The notes below the pieces were generated by a model that searched no databases, was not told where the DNA came from, and saw nothing but the letters and a program-made list of their open reading frames with translations. A DNA stretch of 64,000 nt. Source: Takakia lepidozioides (Eukaryota > Streptophyta > Takakiopsida > Takakiales > Takakiaceae). The stretch's first letter is position 1. Every line of letters starts with the position of its first letter. Location of the stretch: assembly GCA_030704615.1 (NCBI GenBank), contig CM060731.1, forward strand, positions 89,572,756 to 89,636,755. The letters run 5' to 3'. This document shows positions 1-11,340 of this stretch, piece after piece. The position numbers and the translations under genes were made by a program.

Positions 1-1385
1 CAGCCCTATGTTTTGTTTTGTTAGAAATCTGGCTTATGACTTGGCACTGAAGCACCTTCAGACCTGACCCCATCAGTATTTTGGTTTTCAAGAACTGCTT
101 GCTGGTAGATGTTGTGCGCTTCCTACCTTATACTATGGCAGAGTTTTGATCTTGAAGTCCTGCAATGACTATCCAGGCTTACATATACCTGAAAAAAACT
201 GAGCCCCGCTTCTACTTTATGAATCTTGCATGTGTCTTGGCACTGACAGATCAGTTTCACGCCTACACAGGATGTTGTTTAGGAAGATGAATGGCTCAAG
301 AACTAGATTATGTAAGGCTTGACCCATGTCAACAACAAAAAATGAATGCTTTATGTCAACTTATGGGGCTTTCAGGATATGAATGACCAGGAATCCCGCC
401 CTCCCACCCTGTTTTTTCAGATACCCTGAAAAGTTATAAGATGTTCAAATGAGTTGGTAAAAGGGTGTTAGATGATGCCCTGTAAAGGGTTGCTTTGTCT
501 TTCAATGACAATGACCTTAGTGGTCTTGTCCATGTCTTGACATGACATGTATATCTTCTCTCTCCCTCTTTTCCATTTTTTATTGTTTGAGCGCGGGAGT
601 GTGCCCACGCGACCTGGTGGCGGAGCGCCAACGGAACACCGGCGTGAAGGAGCTGCTGCGCAAGGCGCCCAACTGCAGGTAAGCAGCCATGCATTTCTGA
701 TCTTCATAGTGAGAGATTTCAGTGAGAGTTTGGGTTCCACGGAGTAGACTGTGGAATCCCAACGGATCTCATAGTATATAGGACAATAGAAGAAGTGTTC
801 TTCAGTTTCAATTTCATGGAGAGAGAAGATATACATGTCATGTCAAGACATGGACAAGACCACTAAGGTCATTGTCATTGAAAGACAAAGCAACCCTTTA
901 CAGGGCATCATCTAACAACCCCTTTTACCAACTCATTTGAACATCTTATAACTTTTCAGGGTATCTGAAAAAACAGGGTGGGAGGGCGGGATTCCTGGTC
1001 ATTCATATCCTGAAAGCCCCATAAGTTGACATAAAGCATTCATTTTTTGTTGTTGACACGGGTCAAGCCTTACATAATCTAGTTCTTGAGCCATTCATCT
1101 TCCTAAAACAACATCCTGTGTAGGCGTGAAACTGATCTGTCAGCGCCAAGACACATGCAAGATTCATAAAGTAGAAGCGGGGCTCAGTTTTTTCAGGCAT
1201 ATGTAAGCCTGGATAGTTATTCCAGGACTTCAAGATCAAAACTCTGCCACAGTATAAGGTAGGAAGCGCACAACATCTACCAGCAAGCAGTTCTTGAAAA
1301 CTAAAATACTGATGGGGCCAGGTCTGAAGGTGCTTCAGTGCCAAGTCATAAGCCAGATTTCTAACAAAACAAAACATAGGGCTGA
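1..1385. repeat. Large inverted repeat, arms ~1-566 and ~826-1385
   Basis: The first ~566 bases reappear as a near-perfect reverse complement at ~826-1385. For example, 'cagccctatgttttgttttg' at position 1 pairs with the complementary run ending near 1385. The arms are separated by a ~260 bp spacer. The left arm starts at the window edge, so it may be longer. No protein is recognised in the arms. The arms also contain the start of the repeat unit that recurs near 3070 and 5130. It could be an inverted duplication of that repeat or a foldback transposon; no terminal signature or target duplication can be seen because the left end is cut. Confidence 0.85.
660..835 (-). mobile_element. LINE-like zinc-binding remnant in the spacer of the inverted repeat
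   Basis: On the minus strand the spacer encodes a short run with 'ETEEHFFYCPIYYEIR', the pattern of the zinc-binding region (zf-RVT-like) found at the C-terminus of plant non-LTR retrotransposons. A related, more decayed version is at ~60738-60976. The flanking GC-rich stretch (590-680) is not recognised. This is a fossil, not a gene. Confidence 0.4.
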
Positions 1386-2677
1386 GTACCCTCAAGTAGA
1401 TATGGGCCTGGAGTGGTATTCCAGGGCCTCATAACAAGCTCTGCTAGTTAAAGAAATGAACTCAGAAACCATTGTCCCCTATCATGGAACGAAATAGTGG
1501 TGATATAAGAGCCTTGAAGAATGTTTGTTATCACAAGGTCTATCTTCTAATCCATCAGAGCCAGGCCATGGTGTTTCATTTCAGAGCTTAGTTTCCATGC
1601 TGCCAGAGCTATAGCCGCAGCCATGTACCTTTGTTGAAAACAGCCAGAGCCTTCAACAGAGATTTTGTTTTCTATGAAGTCCCTTGTGTGTCTTAACTCC
1701 AAAACATATACAAGTGGTTATCAAGAACCAAAAACAGGGATAAGGAGAAGCCGATTTGAGGCAGCAAGATGGCAGATTTGAAACAACAGTTGGTATCAGC
1801 AGCTTCAGGCGGTAGCAGCAATCCCTTATGCATGAATCAGACTCTGCAAGCTTCAATAATTCAAGACAAGTGAAGACCCTCACCTGTGCCCGTCCCAAAA
1901 ACCACCACATAGAGATGTGTGTTAGTGAGGATGCATCAGGTGAATGGCAGGTTTTCACAGTTGCTATCCATGTCAGTGTTGAATTCTAAAGCATGTACAA
2001 ATCGTAATCCAAGCAAGGGTACACTAAAAAAAAACCTCGAGTGTTTGTGGTATGCCCTGCGCCATGGCGTCCAGTAGATGTCTCCAGCAGAACGCAATCA
2101 AAGTAGAAGTGTTCACAGATAGAGAGTAGCTCATACAGAAAGAGAGCAACATGTAATCTGTGGCTAAGTAGGGGTGGAGTACTTCCCAACGAGGAGTAAG
2201 AGCGCCGCTGCGAATTTAACAGAATCATAAAATTTCTGAGCAGAGCGATCACTGCATTGTCGACTGCCAGAGAGGAATCTGTCTATCTGCCAATGCGCAT
2301 CCCGAAAGCCAGCCATCACGAGTACCATGTAGCCGCAAGGGAGCAGGTTTACACGACGCATCATCAAGGATCATAGAAGCACGAGTTCTGTGCTGTGAAA
2401 TATGTCGGCCCGTTTAGGGCACAACTTCCCGATTTCTCATCCAGGGTGGATGAAAAATCACATTTTAAAGAGATGCACTTTGTTAATGGATGATATCCCA
2501 TAAAAAGGTATCTTAGGGTTACGGTATAGGCTTAGGTTTAGTAACTGCCATCATTTATGATGGTACAAATTACTACCTCTTGGATTTTTAGAATATGTCA
2601 CCATTATTCATGTATTTCATCCAGTTTAGATGAAAGAAGCAAATAGTAAATATCAGGGCCAAATGAAATCCAAAAAG
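826..2677. repeat. Unit 1 of a diverged three-unit repeat array
   Basis: The unit begins with 'gaagatatacatgtcatgtc' and is followed at matching spacing by blocks that recur in unit 2 (from 3070). Shared blocks include the one around 1480-1640, 'gaagaccctcacctgtgccc' near 1870, the block at 2040-2400 ('ccatggcgtcca...'), and a tail at 2410-2660 with 'catcatttatgatgg'-type small palindromes. No long open frame with recognisable homology is seen. It overlaps the right arm of the inverted repeat. It may be a degenerate transposon or a duplicated non-coding segment. Confidence 0.7.
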
Positions 2678-3069
2678 TTATAGAGGGAGAGGGAGAGAGG
2701 GAGAGAGAGAGAAAGAAAGAAAAAAATGGGGGGGGGGGGGGGGACTAAGCAGCAGCAGCTGCTGCTCAGTCACTCCCCCCCCCTCCACCTGTTTTTTTTT
2801 TGTTTTTTCCGTCATCACTCCCTCTCTCCCTCTCTCTCCACATCTTGATGGGACAGAGGGAGAGATGTGGGAAAAGAGGGAGAGAGAGGGATAGAAGGAG
2901 AGATGGACTGTTGAGGGAAAAAAAAGAAAAACAAAAGGTGGGGCGGTGGGGGAGTGACTGAGCAACAGCAGCTGCTCAGTCACTCCCCCCCCCCCCCCCT
3001 AAACAGTCCCTCTCTCTCCACATCTTCATGGGACAGAGGGAGAGATGAGGGAAAAGAGGGAGAGAGAGG
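2678..3069. repeat. Purine/pyrimidine tracts with hairpins
   Basis: Long GAGAGA and CTCTCT runs, a 16-17 base G run (~2728-2744) and two C runs surround inverted repeats. One is 'ggagtgactgagca' facing 'tgctcagtcactcc' (~2950-2986). Another is the 'ccctctctc...gggacagaggg' blocks near 2820-2870 and 3008-3060, which can fold on themselves. The same block recurs at ~4746-5129 between units 2 and 3, so it belongs to the array. Confidence 0.75.
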
Positions 3070-4745
3070 GAAGATATACATGTCATGTCAAGACATGGAC
3101 AAGACCGCTAAGGTCATTGTCATTGAAAAGACAAAACAGCTCTTACAGGGCACCATCTACATTCTCTTTCATGTTTACAATCTCATTGAATACCCAATTA
3201 CATTTCAGGGTCTCTGAAAAAACAGGGCGGAGGGTGGGATTCCAGGTCATTCATATATGAAAGTCAACCATAGTAACCATCATCATCTCAAGAATCCTTT
3301 TAAACTCATTCCAAAACCAGATTGCAGTTTGTTTTGAAGATGATGTTTTATAACCAAGATATAAGCAAGATTCTAAAAGGAAGAAGAAACAACATTGTAG
3401 AGCCCCCTTAAGCAGGTATAGGCCTAGAATGGTATTTTAAGGCCACATAAAGTATTTCGCCAAGGTGAATAGCAGCTCAGAAACCCAGTTTGTTATCAAG
3501 CATGAAACCAAAATGATATGAGGGCCTTGGATAATGTGTGTTATCTATCAAAGTCCTATCCTTTTGATCCATCAGAGTCATACCAAGAGTTCTCATTTCG
3601 GAGCCAAGTATCAAGGCAGTCAAGTAATAACTGCTATTTTGTAATCCACTTGTATCCTTCATAGCTAAACTCCTACACATGCAAATGTGGTTGTAAAAAA
3701 CCATAAACCTGGGTAAGGAGAGAAGCAAATCCTCATTGGAGCAATCTTGGAGCAGGTCTGAAGGCGGCATGGTGGCAGTTTGAAACAGCAGATGGCATCA
3801 GCAGTATCCACACGTGCAAAGAACAAGGAACTGCAAGCTTCAAGAATCAAGACAAGTGAAGACCCTCACCTGTGCCCCGTCCCAAAACCACCACATAGCG
3901 CGGTGTTGTTAGTGAGGATGCAGCAGGTAAGTGGCAGGTCTTCCCAGTTGCCTATCCATGTCAGTGTTGATTCTAAAGCAAGTACAGATCACAATTCAAG
4001 CAATGGTAAACTCAAAAAACCTTGAGTGTATGTGGTATGCCTGCGCCATGGCGTCCAACAGATTGTCTCCAACAGAACGCAATCAGAGTAGAAGCGTTCA
4101 CAGCTAGAGAGTGGCTCATACACGAAGAGAGAGCAACAAGTAATCTGTAGATAAATAGGGATAGAGTACTTCCCAACAAGGAGTAAAGCGCCGCTGCAAA
4201 ATAAAGAACCATGAGTTCCTGATCAGAGCAATCATGGCTTTGTCGTCAGCCATAGAAGAATCTGTTTAACCACCCACCGCGCATCCCAAGAGCCGCAATC
4301 ACGAGTACCATGTAGCAGCAGGGGAGCAGGTTTATACGGCGCATCATCAAGGTTCACTGAAAGCACGAGTTCAGTGCTTGAAGTGTGTCGGCCTGCTTAG
4401 GGCAAAACTTCCCGATTTTTCATCCAGGATGGATGAAATATCACATTTTACCAAGATAGGATTTTGTCACTGGATGACATCCCATAGAAATGTATCTTTT
4501 AGGGTTATGGTATAGGTTTAGGTTTAATAACTGCCATCATTTAATGATGGTAGTTTTATTATTCTCTTGGATTTTATAATAGGTAACATTATTTATGTAG
4601 ATCATCCAGTTTAGATGAAAAAAATAGATGTAACTCTAGCTTTCTGTATATTAAGTTTCATCATCCAATAATAAAATAAAATCATCCAGATTTGGATAAA
4701 AAAGGCAGGGATGAAAAACTAAACCTAACCTCAAAAGGTTAAGGC
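3070..4745. repeat. Unit 2 of the diverged repeat array
   Basis: This is a direct, diverged copy of the 826-2677 unit in the same order. It has the 'gatatacatgtcatgtc' start, the 3470-3640 block, 'gacaagtgaagaccctcacc' near 3852, the 'gcgccatggcgtccaacaga' block near 4040, and the tail at 4400-4620. Small insertions and deletions separate the copies. No coding capacity is recognised. Confidence 0.7.
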
Positions 4746-5129
4746 CAGATGAAATCCAAAGATTTATAATAGAGGAGAGGGTGAGAGAGAAGGGCTAGAG
4801 CGTGGGAGAGAAGAGGGAGCTCATGCAGGTAAAAAAAAAAAAAAAAAAAAAAAAAAGGGCGTGTTGGAGGTGAACTGAGCAGCTGCTCCCTCTCTCTCCT
4901 CTCTCCTCTCCCTCTCCCCTCTCTCCACATCATGATGGGACAGAGGAGATGAGGGGAGAGGGAGAGAGAGGACTGTTGAGGGGAAGGTTTGTGTGGGGGG
5001 GGGGGGGGGGGCCTGCTGCCTCCCCTCCTATCTTCCCACCCCCCCCACCATTTTTATTTTTTTTTTCCCCCTTAACAGTCCCTCTCTCTCCCACATCCTG
5101 ATGGGACAGAGGGAGACAGAGGGATAGAG
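4746..5129. repeat. Second purine/pyrimidine hairpin block
   Basis: Repeats the architecture of 2678-3069. It contains a ~26 base A run near 4830, CT-rich runs, a long G run near 4997, and two 'cacatc..gatgggacagag' blocks (~4925 and ~5093). It marks the junction between repeat units 2 and 3. No gene is seen. Confidence 0.7.
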
Positions 5130-5739
5130 GAAGATACTATGGCTTGTCGGGACATGGACAGGACCAAACATGGCCATTGTCAATTTTTACGACAAATCAA
5201 CCTCATGAAGAGTCAAACTCCACTTCAAATCAGATCTTACGATGACCTCCATTACATTTCAAAGACAAAGAATCTACCTGGTAGATTTCAATGACAAGAA
5301 AATACGGGTGGGGAGGGTGGGATTACTTAGAAGATCCCCTCATTATAATAATCCAGCTTTATATTCTAAGGAACAGTATGCTAAACAAGTGTTACCAACC
5401 TGTTTTTATGCCTGTTTTAGAATTATAAGCTATGGTGGCATCTAAGCAAACAATTAAATGTTTACTTATATCATGCAATAGTACTGCTCATCTGGAACCC
5501 AAAAGTTCCAGCTATTTTCCATTAATCACACAACCGGGATATTTAATCATCTGGTTACTTGATAAGATAACCAGTTTTTTTAATAACAACAACCCAGAGC
5601 TTATCTGCTACATTTTTAGAACTTCTTGTAATCATGACATAGAGTCAAAACTCATTGCATTGTTTAGTAAGCTTGATTTCCCATAACTGCTTTCTACTGC
5701 AGTGTTCTGTATCAGAATATGCCATAGCTAGTAAAAAAC
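5130..5739. other. Start of the third, most diverged array unit; no gene seen
   Basis: The opening ('gacatggacaggaccaaaca', then a 'gggtggggagggtgggatta' block near 5307) matches the beginning of units 1 and 2. The rest is A+T-rich and not recognisably coding. Confidence 0.45.
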
Positions 5740-7070
5740 AAACAGCTATCTTTTTTGTAACATAAAATCCAGAGCCATGCTGTAGGTATGATTGTTAATC
5801 AGTCTTTGATTACCAAGCAACAACAGAGGCTTCTCTTTAAAACAACCAGACCTGGTTTAGGTCTGGGGTCATTATGTTACAACCTTGACAAGGTGTTTGC
5901 AAGGCAAAAAAAAGACTTTTAATGAAGTTCAGAAAGGCCATAGTTCCCACACTTGTTCAAACCCTGGTGTTACACAGGTTTTGAATCGATAACATCTGAA
6001 AAAATTATATTGTGTAGCCTGATATTTTTATCAAGCCAGAGCAGCTGAAATCATTTAATCTAACCCAACTAAAGCTTGGAGGGTTTTTAGAAGAGCTCGA
6101 TTCTGGGTCCCCACCAACTCATGTTTCTTGTGTGTCTTGGCATCAATCATGCCAGAGCAGAAATAGTGAGTCATGTGTTCTTTTTTTTGTAACCCACAAG
6201 CCATAAACAAGCTGTATATAATATGTAATTACAGGAATCATATCCAGAGCCTAGTTTAGCCCTGATGACATCAGGTTACTTACCTTAGCAAATTGTATGC
6301 AAGGTACAAAAAACACAAATGGAGTTCAGAAAGCCACAGATGTTCCATAGTATGAGTACATAAAGGCATACAGGGCCTTAGAACAAACAAATGCAATGCT
6401 ATGTCATATCAAAACCAGCCATAGCCAGAAAGATCAAACAAACAACAGTCTTTTTTGTAATCATACAATCCAGAGCCATGCTGGTAAGTATGATGTTAAT
6501 CATTCTTTGGTCATCAAGCAACAGAAGAGGCTTTTCTTCAAACACCAGGACCTGGTTTAGGTCTGGGGTCATTATGTTACCACCCTAACAAGGTGTTTGC
6601 AAGTAAAAAAGACGTTTTAATGAAGTTCAGAAAGGCTATAGTGCCAATACATGTTCAAACCCCAATGTTACACAGGTTTTGAAGTCATAACATCTGAAAA
6701 AAAGGCTGTGTTGCCAGATATCAGAGCAGCTGATATCTTCAATCCAACCCAACCTTTTGGAACCAAGAGTCTATAAAGCTAGTACATGTTTTTCTAAAAA
6801 AACAAAAGCTTGCTTTTAGAAGAGTAATTATGGGTCCCCACCAGTCCATGTTTCTTGTGGAGCAGAAACAATGAGTCATGTGTTCTTTTATTGTAACCCA
6901 AAAGCCATAAACACAACTGTATACAATCTGTAATTACAGAGTGACATGAAGAGGTAGCAGGTTACTTATCTTAGCAGATTGTATGCAAGGTAAAAAAAGG
7001 AAAGGGGGTTCAGAAAGCCACAGAGGTTCCATAGATTGAGCACATAAAGGCATACATGGCTTAGTATAAA
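5740..7070. repeat. Tandem duplication, copies ~5740-6385 and ~6440-7070
   Basis: Two direct copies about 695 bp apart share 'atccagagccatgctg', 'cctggtttaggtctggggtc', 'taatgaagttcagaaaggc', 'gtgagtcatgtgttctttt' type blocks and 'cataaaggcatacagg/tgg' in the same order. Identity looks roughly 80-85 % by eye, with small indels. There is no recognisable protein. The duplication lies within the third array unit and makes it longer than units 1 and 2. Confidence 0.8.
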
Positions 7071-7957
7071 CCAGATGCGAGCTCTGGCCTCTCCCCTACC
7101 GTGTTGCTTGAAAGTGTACATATCAGAGTAGCAAATCGTGCTCTAAGCATGAAAAAAGAGCATATATTTGGTCTGGAAACCCTACTTCTAGTACCATATT
7201 TCAATGCAGCGGAAATCATAACCCAGAGTCCTTAATAGAATTCATGTGTTCTAAAAAGGCTCACTAATGCACTTGCTGCTTCAACACAAAGATAAAGGTT
7301 GTAAGCATATCCAGATTGGTCAAGGTAGGGAGGCAAAAATGAGACATCTCCCTGGATAATCAGCTGATGTCGATGTCACTTCACTTGCAGATTTGTCATC
7401 AGATTCAAGCTTCAAAAATCACATTAAGTGAGGACCCTCACCTGGTCCCATCACAAGCCCCCACAAGAACCAACAGGTTAGTGAGAATTGTGGAACCCCA
7501 GGTGAATCGGGTCTCACGCTTGTTATCGCTGTACAACATGAATTCTAAAGTAAGAATCAATTCTAAACACAAGCAGGGTTATCCACAATCTTAATCGATT
7601 GCGGAAGAGGATTCGACATCGCTCCAAGCACTTGACAATCAACAGCACAAACAAGCAATGGTTTGCTGAAATCTATGCGCATTTTAACAGGTGAAGAAAC
7701 CCCCTGAGTTTTTATGAGCAGTGCTGAAACTTAATGATCCAGAGAGGATCTACAAGCAATCGGGCAGCCTAAGGTAGATTGCCCGCCAAGGGACCATACT
7801 GAGGGAATTGAAGCACTCCCGCCGTTACGCATCCCAAGGGAGATGAGAAAGGACTGGAATCTTGCCAGAGTACTTGTAAGCAGCATTGAAGCGTCTCCAT
7901 AGCCATCAAAATCATAAAATTTATGCTAAGAGATCCCTCTAACACTATCACTTCATC
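7071..7957. other. Remainder of array unit 3; no gene seen
   Basis: A block near 7395-7560 ('gaggaccctcacctggtccc', 'ttagtgagaattgtgg') matches the 'gaagaccctcacctgtgccc' block of units 1 and 2. The remainder up to the LTR fragment shows no recognised feature. Confidence 0.4.
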
Positions 7958-8345
7958 TCCCGTAGAAATATAAATATCTAAAATGTCCTAGTTAACTAGA
8001 AGTAGGTAATTCTAGATAACCATGACTAAAACCATGACAGCTGTTGTGCACCTAAGCATCGTGCCACAACATACATCGCTATCCACCACACAATCTAAGC
8101 ACACAATCCTAGAAAACTATACCACAATCGCCGCCCTTGCCGGTGATTAGATCCCTCTAACACCAGATAGCTCACAAGTATCCATCCCAATAAGATCATC
8201 GCTTGGTCATCAATCGCCCAAGTCCCACTATCTAAAGTCAATAGATCAAGAGGCCGGGTGCAGAAGTAGCCCCATCGTTACTCGTCTTCCTCCAATCCAT
8301 GGCTTCAATTGGGTGTCATGGCATCGAACTCCCGTTAGCTAGACC
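7958..8345 (-). mobile_element. 3' end of a gypsy family B element: LTR fragment and 3' untranslated region
   Basis: Read on the minus strand, sequence downstream of the pol stop (8351) runs through an untranslated region, then an ~85 bp block starting 'tgtggtatag', then 'tgtcatggttttagtcatgg' (from 8039 downward). The last match to the LTR copies at 26743-27142 and 36897-36480 is near 7960, so the LTR is truncated after about 80 bp. The same UTR-block-LTR order is seen at 26412-27142 in the other orientation. A purine-rich 'ggcaagggcggcgat' precedes the 85 bp block. Confidence 0.65.
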
Positions 8346-8350
8346 TTGGA

Positions 8351-9794
8351 TCACTTGTCAACCTCGCCACTGTCATGCCCCACTACCTCTGTCCCAAGGC
8401 ATCGTGGACATAACCATTCTCCACTAGGAACCTCCTCAAGTGGCTGTGTCAAACATCCCATGTGCCACCCCCTTGAGCATTTGTCACACACCAACATGGT
8501 CGCGGCACCACCAGCATGCCCACATAGCATGCAATGCAACCCTGAAGGTACCACTGCAAGGTTGGGATCTATCATCCCATCCACATGTGGAAGGTGACAT
8601 GGCACACATTGTTGCACATGGTCCTTCCATACCATGCCATCTCGACCCTCCGGAATCAACACTCCTGAAGGCAACACCTCCCGGACCCTTAGAATCACAC
8701 GACCTGCTGTGACATCCCAAGGTCGTAAGCGCTGTCTGTTGCAGATACACATAGTCCCCAAGATGGAAACGCCAAACACCTGGCTGGTATACCCCTCCAC
8801 GTATAATGACGTACCTCAATGTGTCTCGGTGTTGGGCAATAGCAAGGTTCTCAAAAGCCATAGGCATGACTATCTTGAACAACTCTGCCCGTTGGGCACA
8901 TGCTTGTGTCCACACATCCGGATCATCACAAGTTTGAGGACTACTGCAGTCTCCCTACGAATAGATGTAGGCAAATCTGGCTCTCGGCCAAAGAGAAGGA
9001 AATAAGGCGAGAACGAGGCAAGTGATGCTTGCTTGCTAAACCTGTAAACTATGGCCAACCAAGGTAGCTGAAGGTCCCAATCTCTCAAGTGTCCCTTCTG
9101 CAAGCCATACTTGCGCAAGCCTCTCGCTGACTGTTTGCACAACCCTCTTGGCCAAGCCATCAGCCTTGGGATGATCCCGAGAAGTAGTGCGGTGATCTAT
9201 CAAGGCTCGCTCACACAAAGCCTGAAACTCCTGAACTCCCCCAAGAACTCTCTCCCCTGGTCCGTGAGTACCTCGGCTGGAGCACCAAATTGGTTAACAC
9301 TCAATCTAAGAATGCATACGCAACCCCCTTCACTTGCCTTTCTCAGGCAATGCCACCAGTTCAATCCATTTGGAAATGTTCCACCATCACCAGCACATAC
9401 TTGTTATGGTGAATCGTTAGTAGCAATGGGTCTGCGAATTCGAGACTCCAACGATAGCCCAAACCCATAATGGGTAAATGATGCAATTGTGGAGTAGGTG
9501 CATTGAAAGAAGCCTGCACTCTATCACACACCATGCACCTTGCCATTAACTGTTTCACATCCGTGTGCATGCCCCGCCACCAATACTGTCCTTGTAGCAA
9601 ACTATGAGTGCGCCGCACCCCAAAATGACATCCCACCTCCTCATGGGCATGGCGTACCAATCGCGCTCGTTGTGTTGGAAGAGGCACATCCTCACTCCAT
9701 CCCTCCCCCATACTCGGTGGTGAGTTCGGTCCCCTCCCCGCTTGAACCTCTTGGCTCGTTGTAGGATCCGATCTCTCTCCTTAGCAGTCACACT
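8351..9794 (-). pseudogene. Gypsy family B pol 3' half: integrase with C-terminal PHD finger (decayed)
   Basis: Several frames on the minus strand together match the integrase half of the complete family B element at 27.8-30.1 kb. In order these are the zinc-binding HHCC region with 'CMVCDR' (~9540), the DDE core, and 'LPSGVLIPEGRDG'. The last is a PHD finger (8399-8533) with C-x2-C, 'LVCDKCSRGWHMGCL' and 'GEWLCPRC'. The catalytic region is broken by frameshifts. The glutamate expected in 'DGLAEKVVQT' is lysine here ('DGLAKRVVQT'), so this copy is dead. The PHD cysteines and histidine are all intact despite this decay. The element is interrupted by the LINE at 9795-11174. Confidence 0.85.
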
Positions 9795-11174
9795 TGACCA
9801 TCCTCTCACCTCCATCACCCGGATCGTAATCTCATCGCAGCCATCGCTCATCTTGTTATTTCCTTAAAACAAACAGTCCATCGTATCAAAGTTAGATCAC
9901 ACACTGGCATCACTGGCAATGAGGCCGCTGACCTCCTCGCCCAACAAAGAGCTGCTCAACCACCAGTGGAACCCTCGCCGGATCCTATACATGTCGCGCA
10001 TACCCACCCTTTCTGGTTCATCCACCCTGTTCCAGGCCCACCAGACCCTCAACCGGTTCGTAATCTCTCAACCACTCTTACCCGAGAAACTAGCAAATAA
10101 GCCTCAACCTCTGTCAGCCATAATAAGCTGCACATCCAGAAATGGACGCAGTCTTTGGTCCTCCACCATAGATTATCTAACCACTTTTGGTACACCAAAA
10201 CCACAAACAGATGCGCAAACAAACCCTCAAATTTCGGTATGCCCAATACATGGGCCACCAGCGTAAACACATTTTTTGGCCCCACCTCTTCACATCCCCA
10301 AACTGCCCGTTATGTGCTCACACCCACTCGGCCCGAGACACCTGGCCCCCACCTCCAGCCAATGTACTCACCCCACCATCCACGGCCTTCGAGTCACCCG
10401 ACAGAACCAGGCCGTTTGGCACATACATAAACTCCTATTACGTCGGCCTGAAACTCGGTGGTTCTCACTTATTAATGTCGGCACCTATCCTGGCTACTCC
10501 CATGCTCCTGCCGACCACCCACATCATGTAAATGCCCTGCCATACTATGCCCAGACATACTACTAGTTTTGGGGTTGCCTGTCAATTCCCCGCCTCCTCA
10601 CGCCCCCTCTCCAAATCTTACAATACATTTTATTGAGTTCACTTATTGTAATGACCAGTACCCCAGCTCTTCTACGCTTGAAAACCGCCAGAAATACGCT
10701 CCACTCCTTCTTGCACTTCGCCGCCGAGGATGGTCAATCGGCCCTCTGACCGTTATTACAGCCGGTACAAGAGGCGGCATCCACAATGCTAGCATCTCTG
10801 CTCTCCACACAAACTTCGGCATCCCTATACCCCCCATTCACAAATGCTTTAAAGCAGTCCACCTAACTGCACTTCGTTCCCTCACTACCATTATCACCAA
10901 CAAACGACAGCTTGAATCCACTCTCTCCGCGGCCCCTAGGCACCATGGGATACCCCTGAGATCCCATATTTCTTAGGCCTTTTGACATCCCGTATACCCC
11001 AGGGGCCCCCTGGGTACCTCCCAAACCCCCTCCCCAAACCCCTATCTTATGGTTACGGGGTGCCCTCCGGGCACCCACTCGTTTCTATATATGGCCCACC
11101 CCCGAAAGGGGGCAGTAGCCGCAAGGCGAAGTGGCTCTTAGTTACGTCGGCCTCGGCCGGAGTCATCTCTCTCT
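9795..11174 (+). mobile_element. 5'-truncated LINE (non-LTR retrotransposon) inside gypsy pol
   Basis: On the plus strand it encodes the end of an RNase H domain ('IKVRSHTGITGNEAADLLA', ~9878-9935). This is followed in shifted frames by a zinc-binding tail ('CPLC' ... H ... C ... 'TRQNQAVWHI', ~10310-10430) and a C-terminal segment ('VITAGTRGGIHNAS') ending at a stop near 10974. This order is typical of LINE ORF2 C-termini. The 10-bp direct repeat CAGTCACACT flanks it at 9785-9794 and 11175-11184 and restores the interrupted gypsy frame, so it is the likely target duplication. The 5' end is truncated, as usual for LINEs. Frameshifts make it inactive. Confidence 0.8.
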
Positions 11175-11184
11175 CAGTCACACT

Positions 11185-11340
11185 GGATGTTTCTCTAGTA
11201 CAAAGGTAGGCCAACCCTGCTGCATCTTCATGTACATCCTTAGCACCACCAAGCTCCTCACTGATCTCTGGATCGTCCTGTACACTATCTATGACCAATC
11301 GCATGGGATGGACCAGCCCAGTTGGAGGAAAATCAATATT
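11185..11340 (-). pseudogene. Continuation of the gypsy family B pol fragment beyond the LINE
   Basis: The minus-strand frame encodes 'ELGGAKDVHEDAAGLAYL', matching 'EQGGAKDIHEDSAVLDYL' in the complete element just upstream of integrase. Similarity stops near 11340. The matching upstream part of pol is not adjacent. It occurs in opposite orientation and ends at ~18215 at almost exactly the complementary point, suggesting a rearrangement. Confidence 0.75.

Noticed and set aside
2678-2983. Serine/proline-rich open frame
   Set aside because: Arises from CT/GA simple sequence and homopolymers.
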